DNA from: an uncultured Clostridia bacterium
GTDB taxonomy: Bacteria > Bacillota > Clostridia > Oscillospirales > Acutalibacteraceae
Direction: 5' to 3'
Assembly (NCBI GenBank): GCA_958436475.1
Contig: CAUBKG010000038.1
Coordinates: 1-21,255, forward strand
Length of the DNA stretch: 21,255 nt
Under the pieces are notes generated by a model that worked only from the letters and a program-made list of their open reading frames with translations, ran no database searches and had not been told where the DNA came from. Every line of letters starts with the position of its first letter. The stretch's first letter is position 1. The position numbers and the translations under genes are program-made. Positions 1 through 7,972 of this stretch are shown here, one piece after another.

Positions 1-426
1 CACCGCCAGCACGAACACCGCCAGAAGCTTTGCGTATTTGCCGCCGGCGAGGGCAGCAATAGGGGTAAAGACCGTGTCTGACCGGAGGAGGGAAACGTTG
101 GGCGAGCCGCCCAGGATCACGAGGTTGATGCTGTAAAGCCCGGTCATGGTGAGGATACCCGCAAGAATGGGCTGGATTTTCAGCTTCGTCTGCAAAAACG
201 CGGTGACGAATCCGGCGAGCGTACCCACGGCGAACCCGGCCAGAAGCCCTAAGTACGGGTGCCCGGCCAAAGTCAGCAGGGCGGATACCGCGGCGCCGCT
301 GGTGAAGCTGCTGTCCACCGTGAGGTCCGCCACGTTCAGGATGCGGAAGGATAGGAAGATGCCGAGAGCGAGCAGGCCGTAAATCAGCCCCAGCTCCAGC
401 GAGCCTTGGAACGCTAAAAGGGTCAT
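1..426 (-). CDS. trpY: ABC transporter permease, TrpY-like (3' part beyond window edge)
   Basis: This is the integral membrane permease of an ABC importer. The visible 142 codons begin MTLLAFQGSLELGLIYGL and continue as alternating hydrophobic segments (roughly residues 8-28, 42-60, 62-78, 86-106 and a further one at the edge). They include the motif NVADLTVDSSF, typical of permeases that pair with PF04392 binding proteins (COG4120 type). The ATG at 426-424 follows an AAGGAAAAGGTGG ribosome site. The gene lies 103 bp downstream of the binding-protein gene on the same strand, so it should be in the T-box-controlled operon, with an ATPase gene expected beyond position 1. The family is known for tryptophan or other amino-acid uptake in Firmicutes; substrate here is inferred from the family and the leader. 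The C-terminal half is outside the window, so completeness cannot be judged. Confidence 0.85.
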   Translation of the reverse strand, partial: MTLLAFQGSLELGLIYGLLALGIFLSFRILNVADLTVDSSFTSGAAVSALLTLAGHPYLGLLAGFAVGTLAGFVTAFLQTKLKIQPILAGILTMTGLYSINLVILGGSPNVSLLRSDTVFTPIAALAGGKYAKLLAVFVLAV

Positions 427-488
427 AGTGCGCGACCACCTTTTCCTTGGGTTATAAAAGTTTTCTCCAGGAAGCCGGAAAGAAACGC

Positions 489-524
489 GGAAAGGAGGGG
501 GAGAAGCCCCCTCTGGGTATTTCC
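489..524 (-). repeat. Intercistronic hairpin between binding protein and permease genes
   Basis: A 7-bp perfect GC-rich stem (GAGGGGG at 495-501 with CCCCCTC at 507-513, 5-nt loop) is enclosed by a second pairing GGAAA (489-493) with TTTCC (520-524). No T-run follows on the minus strand, so it is not a standard terminator. It lies between two co-transcribed genes and could stabilise the upstream message or set the binding-protein to permease ratio; that role is inference. Confidence 0.5.
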
Positions 525-529
525 GTTTT

Positions 530-1501
530 TTATTTCAGGAGCACGGCGGAATCGAGGATGTCCCCCGGAATGGCGATGCCGATCTTTTCCGCGGTCGTCT
601 CGTTGATATAAACGGAATATTCGCTGAAGACCTTAACCGGCAGCCCGGCGATGCTCTGGCCATCCTTCACCTGCTTCGCCATTTTAGCGGTTTCCTTTCC
701 GAGAAGGGTGTAATCGATGCCCACGGTGGCGAGGCCGCCGTCCTGTACCATGGAGTCCGCGCCCACAAATACGGGCAGCTTCGCGTGATTGGCAACCTCC
801 GCGAGGGTGGGCATGGCGGAGGCCACGGTGTTGTCGATCGGGGTGAAGATGGCGTCCGCCTTGCCGGCCAGCGACTGGGCCGACTGGCTAACCTCGGAGG
901 AATTGGTTACCGCGGCTTCGGTGAAGGAGAGCCCCTTGCTCTTTAAGTATTCCTTCGCATCGTCGATAACGGAAACGGAATTGGGTTCGCCGGTGTTGTA
1001 AATGAAGCCGATCGTTTTGATTTCCGGTTTGATCTGGAGCGCGAGGTCGAGGATCTTTTCCGCGGGGATAGCGTCGGACGTGCCGCTCACGTTGTGGCCG
1101 GGCGCTTCCAGGGAATCTACGAGCTTTGCGGCGACCGGGTCGGTCACGGCGGAGAAGAGAACGGGAATCTCCGAAGTGGCGGAGGCGGCGGCAATCGCAG
1201 CCGGGGTGGCGATCGCCACGATCAGGTCCACCTGATTGCCCACGAACTTCTGGCAGATGGAATTGAGGTTGGATTGGTCGCCTTGGGCGTTCTGGTAATC
1301 GATCTCCACCTCATCGGCAATGCCGAGGCCGTTTAGCTCCTGCATGAAGGATTCCCGGATGGTGTTGAGGGAAGGGTGCTCCACATACTGCACGAGCCCG
1401 ATGCGGAACTTGGAAGAGGAGCCGGCGCCCGCCGTCTGGCAGCCAGCAAATACCATGCACATGAGAACGAGGCAGAGGAAAATAGATACGAACTTTTTCA
1501 T
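530..1501 (-). CDS. trpX: ABC transporter substrate-binding lipoprotein, TrpX-like
   Basis: The 323-residue protein is a solute-binding lipoprotein of the ABC_sub_bind family (PF04392). It starts MKKFVSIFLCLVLMCMVFAGC, a lipoprotein signal peptide with the lipidated cysteine at residue 21. The mature part shows the two-lobed periplasmic-binding pattern, with FRIGLVQYVEHPSLN at the N-terminus, AIATPAAIAAA and PVLFSAVTDPVAAKLV in lobe one, and PVFVGADSMVQDGGLATVGIDY later. Length is normal for the family. The ATG follows AAAGGAG with a 10-nt spacer. The gene is first in the operon downstream of a T-box leader, so expression should rise when the cognate tRNA is uncharged. Related TrpX proteins in streptococci serve tryptophan uptake. 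Tryptophan is the favoured substrate here, but the T-box specifier can also be read as Met, so the substrate is not settled. Confidence 0.88.
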   Translation of the reverse strand: MKKFVSIFLCLVLMCMVFAGCQTAGAGSSSKFRIGLVQYVEHPSLNTIRESFMQELNGLGIADEVEIDYQNAQGDQSNLNSICQKFVGNQVDLIVAIATPAAIAAASATSEIPVLFSAVTDPVAAKLVDSLEAPGHNVSGTSDAIPAEKILDLALQIKPEIKTIGFIYNTGEPNSVSVIDDAKEYLKSKGLSFTEAAVTNSSEVSQSAQSLAGKADAIFTPIDNTVASAMPTLAEVANHAKLPVFVGADSMVQDGGLATVGIDYTLLGKETAKMAKQVKDGQSIAGLPVKVFSEYSVYINETTAEKIGIAIPGDILDSAVLLK

Positions 1502-1560
1502 AGGGGTTTTTCTCCTTTTGCAATAGATTTGTTGGCTTTGATTACATGGAGGATGGAAAA

Positions 1561-1828
1561 ATAAAAAAACACTTATCCTTAAAACAAGGACAAGCGTTCA
1601 AACCTGCGGTACCACCTTGATTGATGACCGAATATCATCCACCTTACAGAGTGCCAACACACTCTTTGCCCGATAACGCCGGCAGTGCGTCGCAGGCTAC
1701 TGGGAAGGGAGCCTTCCGTTCACCGCGCCCTCAGGGAACCATTTATCTGCCCCGCGTTCCTGCCGGGCTCGCACCATCCCCGGCTCTCTTCGAGTGCGCT
1801 GGCAGTTTTACTTTCCCCTCAGCGGTTT
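1561..1828 (-). ncRNA. T-box riboswitch leader (Trp or Met specifier)
   Basis: A complete T-box leader precedes the binding-protein gene. The conserved T-box AAGGTGGTACCGCAGG lies at 1618-1603. Before it is a stem III-like hairpin (GAGTG...CACTC, about 1661-1646). Stem I includes the AGTA motif, the upper stem CTGCC/GGCAG, the lower stem GGGGAA/TTCCC, the basal ACCGC/GCGGT pairing and the distal GAAGAGAGCCGGGG block. The specifier loop reads ATAAATGG; it holds TGG (Trp, 1741-1739) overlapping ATG (Met, 1742-1740). Uncharged tRNA binding would favour the antiterminator over the terminator at 1596-1563. Family placement is clear. Trp is favoured by the transporter family. Met is favoured by a purine after the codon and by the UGGU bulge, which best matches a discriminator A. 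Confidence 0.92.
1563..1596 (-). terminator. T-box attenuator terminator
   Basis: On the minus strand an 11-bp stem (1596-1586 with 1580-1570, including G-U pairs, loop about 5 nt) is followed by seven T (1569-1563). It lies directly after the T-box motif and 62 nt before the binding-protein start, as expected for the regulated terminator of the leader. Confidence 0.9.
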
Positions 1829-1833
1829 ATCCT

Positions 1834-1863
1834 ATTATATGCGCGGGGCCGGGGCTTTGTCAA
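1834..1863 (-). promoter_or_regulatory. Sigma-A promoter of the T-box transport operon
   Basis: Minus-strand TTGACA (1863-1858) and TATAAT (1839-1834) are separated by 18 nt; both hexamers are perfect. Transcription would start near 1827, exactly at the 5' side of stem I of the T-box. The promoter lies 52 bp beyond the stop of the upstream membrane-protein gene, so the transport operon is a separate unit. Confidence 0.88.
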
Positions 1864-1914
1864 TCCCCCGGCTGTCAAAAAATTTGGAATTTAAGCTGAT
1901 TTCTTTTGCCGGAA

Positions 1915-2856
1915 TCATTCCTTCGCTTTTTCCATGCGTTCCTTCAATACAGCGATTTCCCGTTCGTAAATGTCTTTTTGGAACTGGAATTTGGTGACTT
2001 TGCCGTTTCTGTCTGTAAAGAAAAAGAAATAATAATAGACGCGGGAGCCGCCTTTCCCGATTCTTCCATGGCGGACGCTTTTCAGTTCTTCCCTGCAGCT
2101 TTGAATATCGCTGTATTTATAATATGCTCCATTGAATGGATTGGACTGAAAATAAAACCCCGTGCGATCGATATTCACCTTAAAACAGCAGTATTGGATT
2201 ACTGATTTTATCAACACCACCAGGGCAAGCAGGATTCCTGTTCCGCAGAAAAGCCCGGCGCCTAAGGAGCCTTCTGAAATTTCATAGCGTATAATCGGAC
2301 CTTCCAATAGGATAAAGATAACCAGCAGCACAGCGGCGATTACGATGCTCGTAATTCCGTAAGGCTTGCCGTCCATCTTGTACTCGTCCGGATCGCCGCT
2401 TATGCTCTCTCCACATCCCCCGGAGGCTTTATCGTTAATACATTCCATAAAATAATCGACCCCATCCGATTCATAGGGGAAGAATGGAAACCGGACCACC
2501 CGGCCGTCATACGTCTCGTAGTTACAAAAGTAGCTTTCCACCCCGTTCACGCTTTTTCCGGAGCTTTCCCACGCTTTTTTGATTTGGCTGTACTTGTAAT
2601 GTCTGCCGTTTCCGGGTTTTGTCTGATGGTAAAAGCCGTCTTCTCCGATTAATATTTTTACGAATACGGCCCGGTAGATCACAGCGAATAAAATAGCCAA
2701 AGTCAAAACCGTTAAAATCATGCCGAAAAGAAAGGCACCGTTATGGCTCATATACAGCCAAATACTCAGGCCGCCGAAAAGGGCCAGCAAAAACAGCGTC
2801 GGGATAAGCCCCTGCGGTTTGCCTCCGATTTGATAGTTCCATTGTTTTTTCTTCAA
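1915..2856 (-). CDS. Unrecognised membrane protein with two tandem copies of one module
   Basis: I do not recognise this family. The 313-residue product has four predicted membrane segments in two pairs, each pair followed by a similar soluble part of about 75 residues. The first copy reads ILIGEDGFYHQTKPGNGRHY-KYSQI and ends DGRVVRFPFFPYESD. The second reads VNIDRTGFYFQSNPFNGAYY-KYSDI and ends NGKVTKFQFQKDIYE. The pattern points to internal duplication of a 2TM plus beta-rich (PH-like) unit. The TTG at 2856 is preferred because GGAG at 2867-2864 is 7 nt upstream. An upstream GTG at 2904, overlapping the preceding stop as GTGA, is the alternative. Base composition is visibly more AT-rich than the neighbours, hinting at later arrival. 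It is last in the co-directional cluster; no clear terminator follows. Confidence 0.7.
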   Translation of the reverse strand: MKKKQWNYQIGGKPQGLIPTLFLLALFGGLSIWLYMSHNGAFLFGMILTVLTLAILFAVIYRAVFVKILIGEDGFYHQTKPGNGRHYKYSQIKKAWESSGKSVNGVESYFCNYETYDGRVVRFPFFPYESDGVDYFMECINDKASGGCGESISGDPDEYKMDGKPYGITSIVIAAVLLVIFILLEGPIIRYEISEGSLGAGLFCGTGILLALVVLIKSVIQYCCFKVNIDRTGFYFQSNPFNGAYYKYSDIQSCREELKSVRHGRIGKGGSRVYYYFFFFTDRNGKVTKFQFQKDIYEREIAVLKERMEKAKE

Positions 2857-2900
2857 ATGAATCGCTCCATTCCATATTTTACAGATCGCAGCTTTCGCTT

Positions 2901-3398
2901 TCACAGGCCGAGGGCGGAAAGGATATCCGCCACCGTCTGCTCCACGGTTTTGCCGCAGCAGTCGATCATCACATCGGCATAGCGTTTGTAGAGGGAAAGG
3001 CGGTCGTCGTACATCTGGCGAAGGTCCTGCCCCTCCCGGAACACAATGCCGCGCGTCCGGATGTCGCCGAGGCGGCGCGCCATTTCTTCAAAGCTGAGGT
3101 GGAGATACACGGTGCGCCCGAGCGTTTTCAGATGCGCCATGCCCGCCTCGGAATAAACCGCGCTGCCGCCGGTGGCGATCACCGCGTTTTCTTCCCGCAC
3201 GCCCAGCAGCACGCGCTCCTCGCAGGCTAAAAACGCCTCGTAGCCGCCGCTCACGAGCAGGGCCTGAAGGGAAGCCCCCTCCGCCTGCTGGATGAGCAGG
3301 TCGGTATCCACAAAGGACTTGCACGCCGCCTTTGCCGCGAGCACCCCCGCCGTGCTTTTGCCGCTCCCCGGCATGCCGATGAGGATAATATCGTTCAT
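2901..3398 (-). CDS. aroK: Shikimate kinase-like protein (AroK family, altered substrate residues)
   Basis: The 165-residue protein has the fold signature of shikimate kinases: Walker A GMPGSGKST (residues 8-16), the DTD motif (31-33), a GG motif (77-78) and a C-terminal RLSLYKRYAD lid/helix region. A true shikimate kinase would phosphorylate shikimate in aromatic amino-acid synthesis. However, the arginine of the usual FRxxE motif that binds shikimate is leucine (L57 in FLACE), and the usual GGG is GGS (S79). The segment RTRGIVFREG replaces the usual RPLL lid. From memory, related clostridial proteins share this pattern and are annotated as shikimate kinase. The ATG at 3398 has GGGAG 9 nt upstream; the open frame continues to 3443 without a good start. 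It lies 45 bp after dnaE. Activity on shikimate is plausible but not certain. Confidence 0.75.
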   Translation of the reverse strand: MNDIILIGMPGSGKSTAGVLAAKAACKSFVDTDLLIQQAEGASLQALLVSGGYEAFLACEERVLLGVREENAVIATGGSAVYSEAGMAHLKTLGRTVYLHLSFEEMARRLGDIRTRGIVFREGQDLRQMYDDRLSLYKRYADVMIDCCGKTVEQTVADILSALGL

Positions 3399-3443
3399 TC
3401 GGATTCGCTCCCTTTCCGGCGCGTGCAGCGCCCCCTTTCTCAT

Positions 3444-6400
3444 TTACCGGTAAACAACGTTTTCTTCCCCCAGGATACGCCGCAGCTCTACGAGCACCGG
3501 CTCGCCCATAAAAATGCGCTGGGCGGAGGGGAGCGCGGAATATTTTCCCGTTTCTTCCGAATAAAACGCCACGGGGGTCGGCCCTTCAAACAGGATGGAG
3601 AGCAGGGCAAAGGCCCTTTTATATTCAGATGAATGGAGGGAGGGTACGCGAAGGAACAGCTTTGGTTCCTTCCTTGTTTCCTCCGCCGGCCGCCGGGGCG
3701 TTTTTCCGGCAGGGGGCGTGCCGTTTATATCCATGAATTCCTCCGCCACGATCTGCGGGTCTTTTTCCTCGCGGATGCTCACCTTTCCCCGCAGGATGAC
3801 GGCGTTCCCCTCGCGGATGAGCGGGCGGTAGGCTTCGAGCAGCTTCGGAAAAATAAGCACCTCCAGGGAGCCGGAGATATCCTCTGCCACGGCGAAGGCC
3901 ATCATGGAGCCGTTTTTGGTGGCCTTCGGGCGCACGAAGTTGATCATGACGTAAAGGGTCACCATCTGGCCGTCCCGGTAAAGGCCGCCTGCCTCCGCGC
4001 TTCCCAGAATATCAAAGATGCGGGCCGCCCCGGCTTTTTCCGCCTTTTCCACATAGGCGCGCATGGGGTGCCCGGTGAGATACATACCGGTGGTTTCCTT
4101 TTCCATGCGGAGCAGCTCGTCGGCAGGCAGCTCCTCCATGGGGGACAGCCGGAATTCCTCGGCGGGAGCACCCTCCTGCAGGTCGAAGAAGCCCATCTGG
4201 CCGCTGATGTTCCGTTTGCGCTCCGCTTCGAGCTGGGAGAGGATGGTTTCGGAGGACTGCAGCATCTGCCGGCGGTTGGCGCCTAAATGGTCGAGCGCGC
4301 CGCACTTGATGAGGCTTTCGAGGGCGCGGCGGTTGAAGTCCCGCCCCTGCATCCGCTTGCAGAAATCGTAAAACGAACGGTAAGGTCCGCCCTGCTCCCG
4401 TTCCCGCACGATCTGCTCGATGAAGGGCCGCCCGAGGTTTTTGACGGCGAGCAGGCCGAAGCGGATATCCCCTTTTTCGGTCACGGTGAAACTAATGCGG
4501 CTTTCGTTTACGCTGGGCGGCAGCACGGGAATGTGGATGCGCTGGCATTCGGCGATGTATCCCGCCACCTTGGAGGCGCTGTCCAGAACGCTCGTGAGCA
4601 GGGCGGCCATGAATTCGTTCGGGTAATAATATTTTAAATAGGCCGTTTGGTAAGCGACGTACGCATAAGCCGCGGCGTGGGATTTATTGAACGCATAGGA
4701 GGCGAAGGAAGACATTTCATCGAAAATCTCATTCGCCACCCCCTCCGGCACGCCCCGGCGCACCGCGCCTTCGCATTCGAAGGAGCCGTCTTCCCTTTGA
4801 AGGCCGTAAATAAAATTGCGGCGTTCGTTTTCCATCACATCGTGCTTTTTCTTGGCCATGGCGCGGCGCACGAGGTCGGCGCGGCCGTAGGAATATCCCG
4901 CGAGCTTGCGGAACACCTCCATCACCTGCTCCTGATAGACGAGGCAGCCGTAGGTCACATCGAGGATGCTTTTGAGCAGGGGCGTTTTGTAGGTGACGAG
5001 CTTTGGGTTATGGCGGTTTTTGATGTATTTCGGAATGGAATCCATCGGCCCCGGCCGGAAGAGGGAGATCACGGCGATGAGGTCTTCCAGACTCACGGGC
5101 TTGAGCCCTGTGAGGATGCTGCGCATGCCGCCCGATTCAAACTGGAACACGCCCTCCGTCTGCCCGGCGGAAAGCATTTTATAAACATTCCGGTCGTCGA
5201 TGGGAGCGCGGTCGATGGAAAAGTCCGGCACGCGGCGGCGGATCATTTCTTCCGCATCGTGGATCACGGTGAGGGTGCGCAGCCCTAAAAAGTCGATTTT
5301 GAGAAGACCCAATTCTTCGAGGGTGGTCATGGTGAACTGCGTGACCACCGCTTCGTCGTTTTTGGCGAGGGGCACGTAGGCGCTCACCGGGTCTCGCGTG
5401 ATGACCACGCCCGCCGCGTGGGTGGAGGCGTGCCGGGGCATGCCCTCGAGCTTCCGGGCGGTGTCGATGAGGTCGGTGATCTGCGGGTCGCTTTCATAAA
5501 GGTTTCTCAATTCATCGGACGTTTCGAGCGCGCGGGCCAGCGTGACATGCAGCTCCATGGGCACGAGCTTCGCCACCGAATCCACCGTGGCGTAGGGCAG
5601 GCCGAGCGCCCGGCCCACGTCCCGGATGGCGGCGCGGGCCGCCATGGTCCCGAAGGTGATGATCTGCGCCACGTGGTCGCTCCCGTATTTCCGGATGACG
5701 TAATCGATAACCTCCGGGCGGCGTTCGTAGCAGAAATCGATATCGAAATCGGGCATGCTGATGCGCTCGGGATTCAGAAAGCGCTCGAAAAGCAGGTGGT
5801 ATTTCATCGGGTCGATGCCCGTGATGCCGATGCAGTAGGCCGCGAGGCTCCCCGCGCCAGAGCCGCGCCCGGGGCCCACGGGGATGCCGTTCGTTTTGGC
5901 ATAGTGAATGAAATCGTGCACGATAAGATAGTAATCCACATAGCCCATGCTTTGAATAACCGAAAGCTCGTAATCGAGCCGGGAAACGATTTCCTCCGAA
6001 GGGCTTTCCCCATATTTTTCGCGCAGGCCCCGCAGGCACATACCGCGCAGGTATTCGTAATGGTCCTGTCCGCCGGGCACTTCGAAATGCGGAAGCTTCG
6101 TCTGGCCGAATTCAAACTCTACATTGCACTGTTCTGCGATTTTCACGGTATTGTCCGCTGCGTCGGGGTATTCGGGGAAGAGAGCGCGCATTTCCTCTTC
6201 GCTTTTCAGATAAAACTGGTCGCTCTCAAATTCGAGGCCGCCTTCCTCATCGACGGTATGGTTGGTCTGGATGCAGAGCAGCACCTGCTGCACGCGGCTG
6301 TCCTCCCGGCGGAGGTAGTGGGCGTCGTTGGTAACGACCAGGGGGATGCCCGTCTCGCGCGCGAGGCGGATGATTTGGGGGTTCACCATCTGCTGGTCGG

Positions 6401-6941
6401 CGAGGCCGTGATCCTGAAGCTCGAGATAATAATTCCCTTCACCGAACAGGCTGCGGTAAAACAGGGCAGTTTCCCTTGCCTTTTCGTAATTTCCGCCTAA
6501 AATGGCGCGGGGGATTTCCCCCGAAAGGCAGGCGGAAAGGGCAATGAGCCCTTCGTGATGCTCCTTCAGCAGCTCATGGTCAATGCGGGGCTTGCTGTAA
6601 AACCCTTCGGTCCAGGCCTTCGAGACCATTTCGGTCAGGTTCCGGTAGCCGGTGTTGTTTTTGCAGAGCAGAACGAGGTGGTGGTTTTCCCCGTCGAACT
6701 GGCGCACCTTGTCGAACCGGGAGCGGGCGGCCACATAGACCTCGCACCCGATAATGGGCTTTACCCCGATCTTTTTGGCGTATTTATAAAAGTCGATCAC
6801 ACCGTACATCGCCCCGTGATCGGTGATGGCAACGGCGGTTTGGCCCATTTCCCTGGCCGCGTCGAGCAGCTGGGGAATCCGGCAGGCGCCGTCGAGGAGG
6901 CTGTATTCGGTATGGACATGGAGATGGACAAATCCGCTCAT
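3444..6941 (-). CDS. dnaE: DNA polymerase III alpha subunit, DnaE type
   Basis: This is the C-family replicative polymerase, 1165 residues, close to the usual DnaE length. The N-terminal PHP domain begins HLHVHTEYSLLDG (about residues 5-17) with ITDHG near residue 40. The palm holds PDFDIDF near residue 397, matching E. coli D401/D403, and the third catalytic aspartate in LLKIDFLGL near residue 548. Helix-hairpin-helix and beta-binding regions follow. An OB fold lies near residues 990-1070 (VTLYVMINFVRP to KDPQIVAEEF). The ATG at 6941 overlaps the whiA stop as ATGA, implying translational coupling. The reading frame extends 35 codons upstream without support. No inserted exonuclease domain is seen, so it is the DnaE rather than the PolC type. 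Confidence 0.97.
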   Translation of the reverse strand: MSGFVHLHVHTEYSLLDGACRIPQLLDAAREMGQTAVAITDHGAMYGVIDFYKYAKKIGVKPIIGCEVYVAARSRFDKVRQFDGENHHLVLLCKNNTGYRNLTEMVSKAWTEGFYSKPRIDHELLKEHHEGLIALSACLSGEIPRAILGGNYEKARETALFYRSLFGEGNYYLELQDHGLADQQMVNPQIIRLARETGIPLVVTNDAHYLRREDSRVQQVLLCIQTNHTVDEEGGLEFESDQFYLKSEEEMRALFPEYPDAADNTVKIAEQCNVEFEFGQTKLPHFEVPGGQDHYEYLRGMCLRGLREKYGESPSEEIVSRLDYELSVIQSMGYVDYYLIVHDFIHYAKTNGIPVGPGRGSGAGSLAAYCIGITGIDPMKYHLLFERFLNPERISMPDFDIDFCYERRPEVIDYVIRKYGSDHVAQIITFGTMAARAAIRDVGRALGLPYATVDSVAKLVPMELHVTLARALETSDELRNLYESDPQITDLIDTARKLEGMPRHASTHAAGVVITRDPVSAYVPLAKNDEAVVTQFTMTTLEELGLLKIDFLGLRTLTVIHDAEEMIRRRVPDFSIDRAPIDDRNVYKMLSAGQTEGVFQFESGGMRSILTGLKPVSLEDLIAVISLFRPGPMDSIPKYIKNRHNPKLVTYKTPLLKSILDVTYGCLVYQEQVMEVFRKLAGYSYGRADLVRRAMAKKKHDVMENERRNFIYGLQREDGSFECEGAVRRGVPEGVANEIFDEMSSFASYAFNKSHAAAYAYVAYQTAYLKYYYPNEFMAALLTSVLDSASKVAGYIAECQRIHIPVLPPSVNESRISFTVTEKGDIRFGLLAVKNLGRPFIEQIVREREQGGPYRSFYDFCKRMQGRDFNRRALESLIKCGALDHLGANRRQMLQSSETILSQLEAERKRNISGQMGFFDLQEGAPAEEFRLSPMEELPADELLRMEKETTGMYLTGHPMRAYVEKAEKAGAARIFDILGSAEAGGLYRDGQMVTLYVMINFVRPKATKNGSMMAFAVAEDISGSLEVLIFPKLLEAYRPLIREGNAVILRGKVSIREEKDPQIVAEEFMDINGTPPAGKTPRRPAEETRKEPKLFLRVPSLHSSEYKRAFALLSILFEGPTPVAFYSEETGKYSALPSAQRIFMGEPVLVELRRILGEENVVYR

Positions 6942-7864
6942 GATTCCTTTTTCAGCTCCTTTTCTATTTCCTCTGCTTTTTGAAGGATGCGCCGCAGGCG
7001 ATGATTGATCCCGGAGCGGGAAAGCGTCTCGGAAAGCCTGCCGCACAGCTCCGAAAGCGACATATCCGGATTCTCGAGCCGCAGCAGGGCGGTTTCCTGC
7101 AGCTCATCATCCAGCTGGCCGATGCCGCCGTTTTCCAGGATGAGCCGCACGGCCTCAGCCTGCCGGAGCGCCGCGTTAACCGTTTTGGTGATGTTGGCGG
7201 TTTCACAGTTGGTGATGCGGTTCGATTTATTGCGGATATCCTTGAGGATTTTATCGTTCATGAGCTCGAGGCTCGAATTGGTGGCCTTGATGAAGGTGAG
7301 GAAATCCTCGATCTGCTCGCTGCTCTTGAGGTAAACGACAAACGATTTTCGCCGCTCCATCTGCTTCGGGGCAAAGCCGTTTTCCGCGAGGATGCAGGCG
7401 AGGTCGTCGGAAAGGCGGCGGTGCGGGGGGGAAAACTCCAGATGGTATTCCTTTTTCGGATTTGAAACGGTGCCGCAGGCGAGAAACACGCCGCGCAGGA
7501 ACGCGCCGATGCAGCAGGAGCGGTCGAACACCCGGCGGTTCACGGCGAGGGGGGCCTCCGGCACGGGATGCCCGAAGGACTGTAAAATCCGCTCGCAGTC
7601 CTTCCGGGAGGGGATGCGCAGCAGGAGGAAGCGGGAGGAAAAATCGGCTCCGTGCGCGCAGAATTCCGGTCGCACGTGAAAGAGGGAATCGGTAAGCGTC
7701 GCGTAATGGGCGGCGGTCTCGGCGTTTTCCGTGAGCAGGGAGATACCGTCGCAGGAAAAGGAGTGGCCATAGAGCAGAAAGCCGTAGGCCTCGCTTATTT
7801 TACAGCATCGCTTGGAAACGGATACCTTGCACAGCTCCGATTTGACCGATAATGAAAACGTCAT
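6938..7864 (-). CDS. whiA: WhiA DNA-binding division/sporulation regulator
   Basis: The 308-residue protein begins MTFSLSVKSELCKV and is recognisable as WhiA throughout. It has an N-terminal degenerate LAGLIDADG-like homing-endonuclease fold (about residues 1-210) and a C-terminal helix-turn-helix region with LRLENPDMSLSELCGRL and SGINHRLRRI. In Firmicutes WhiA binds DNA and influences cell division; in Streptomyces it is needed for sporulation septation. Length matches the family. The ATG at 7864 lies 12 nt after GGAGGGG, with a weaker AAAAGGAT adjacent. Its stop overlaps the dnaE start by four bases. In many Firmicutes whiA follows yvcK; here it follows rapZ directly across a 108-bp spacer. 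Confidence 0.95.
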   Translation of the reverse strand: MTFSLSVKSELCKVSVSKRCCKISEAYGFLLYGHSFSCDGISLLTENAETAAHYATLTDSLFHVRPEFCAHGADFSSRFLLLRIPSRKDCERILQSFGHPVPEAPLAVNRRVFDRSCCIGAFLRGVFLACGTVSNPKKEYHLEFSPPHRRLSDDLACILAENGFAPKQMERRKSFVVYLKSSEQIEDFLTFIKATNSSLELMNDKILKDIRNKSNRITNCETANITKTVNAALRQAEAVRLILENGGIGQLDDELQETALLRLENPDMSLSELCGRLSETLSRSGINHRLRRILQKAEEIEKELKKES

Positions 7865-7899
7865 ATCCTTTTACTTCCCCTCCAGGTAACAAGCAATAA

Positions 7900-7954
7900 G
7901 GCCGGGATGAACCAGAGCGGCGTGCATAGCCGCCTTTCTTTCGTCATCCCGGCC
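7900..7954 (-). repeat. Strong hairpin in the rapZ-whiA spacer
   Basis: An 11-bp perfect inverted repeat (GGCCGGGATGA at 7900-7910, TCATCCCGGCC at 7944-7954) encloses an inner 5-bp hairpin (GCGGC 7917-7921 with GCCGC 7929-7933). No T-run follows on either strand, so it is not an ordinary terminator. It occupies the place where yvcK is often found and could be an mRNA processing or stabilising element; function is inference. Confidence 0.6.
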
Positions 7955-7972
7955 GGGTGGGTGGATCAAGCG

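Noticed and set aside
5418..6500. 360-codon plus-strand frame opposite dnaE
   Set aside because: Antisense shadow in GC-rich DNA; no ribosome site or family pattern.
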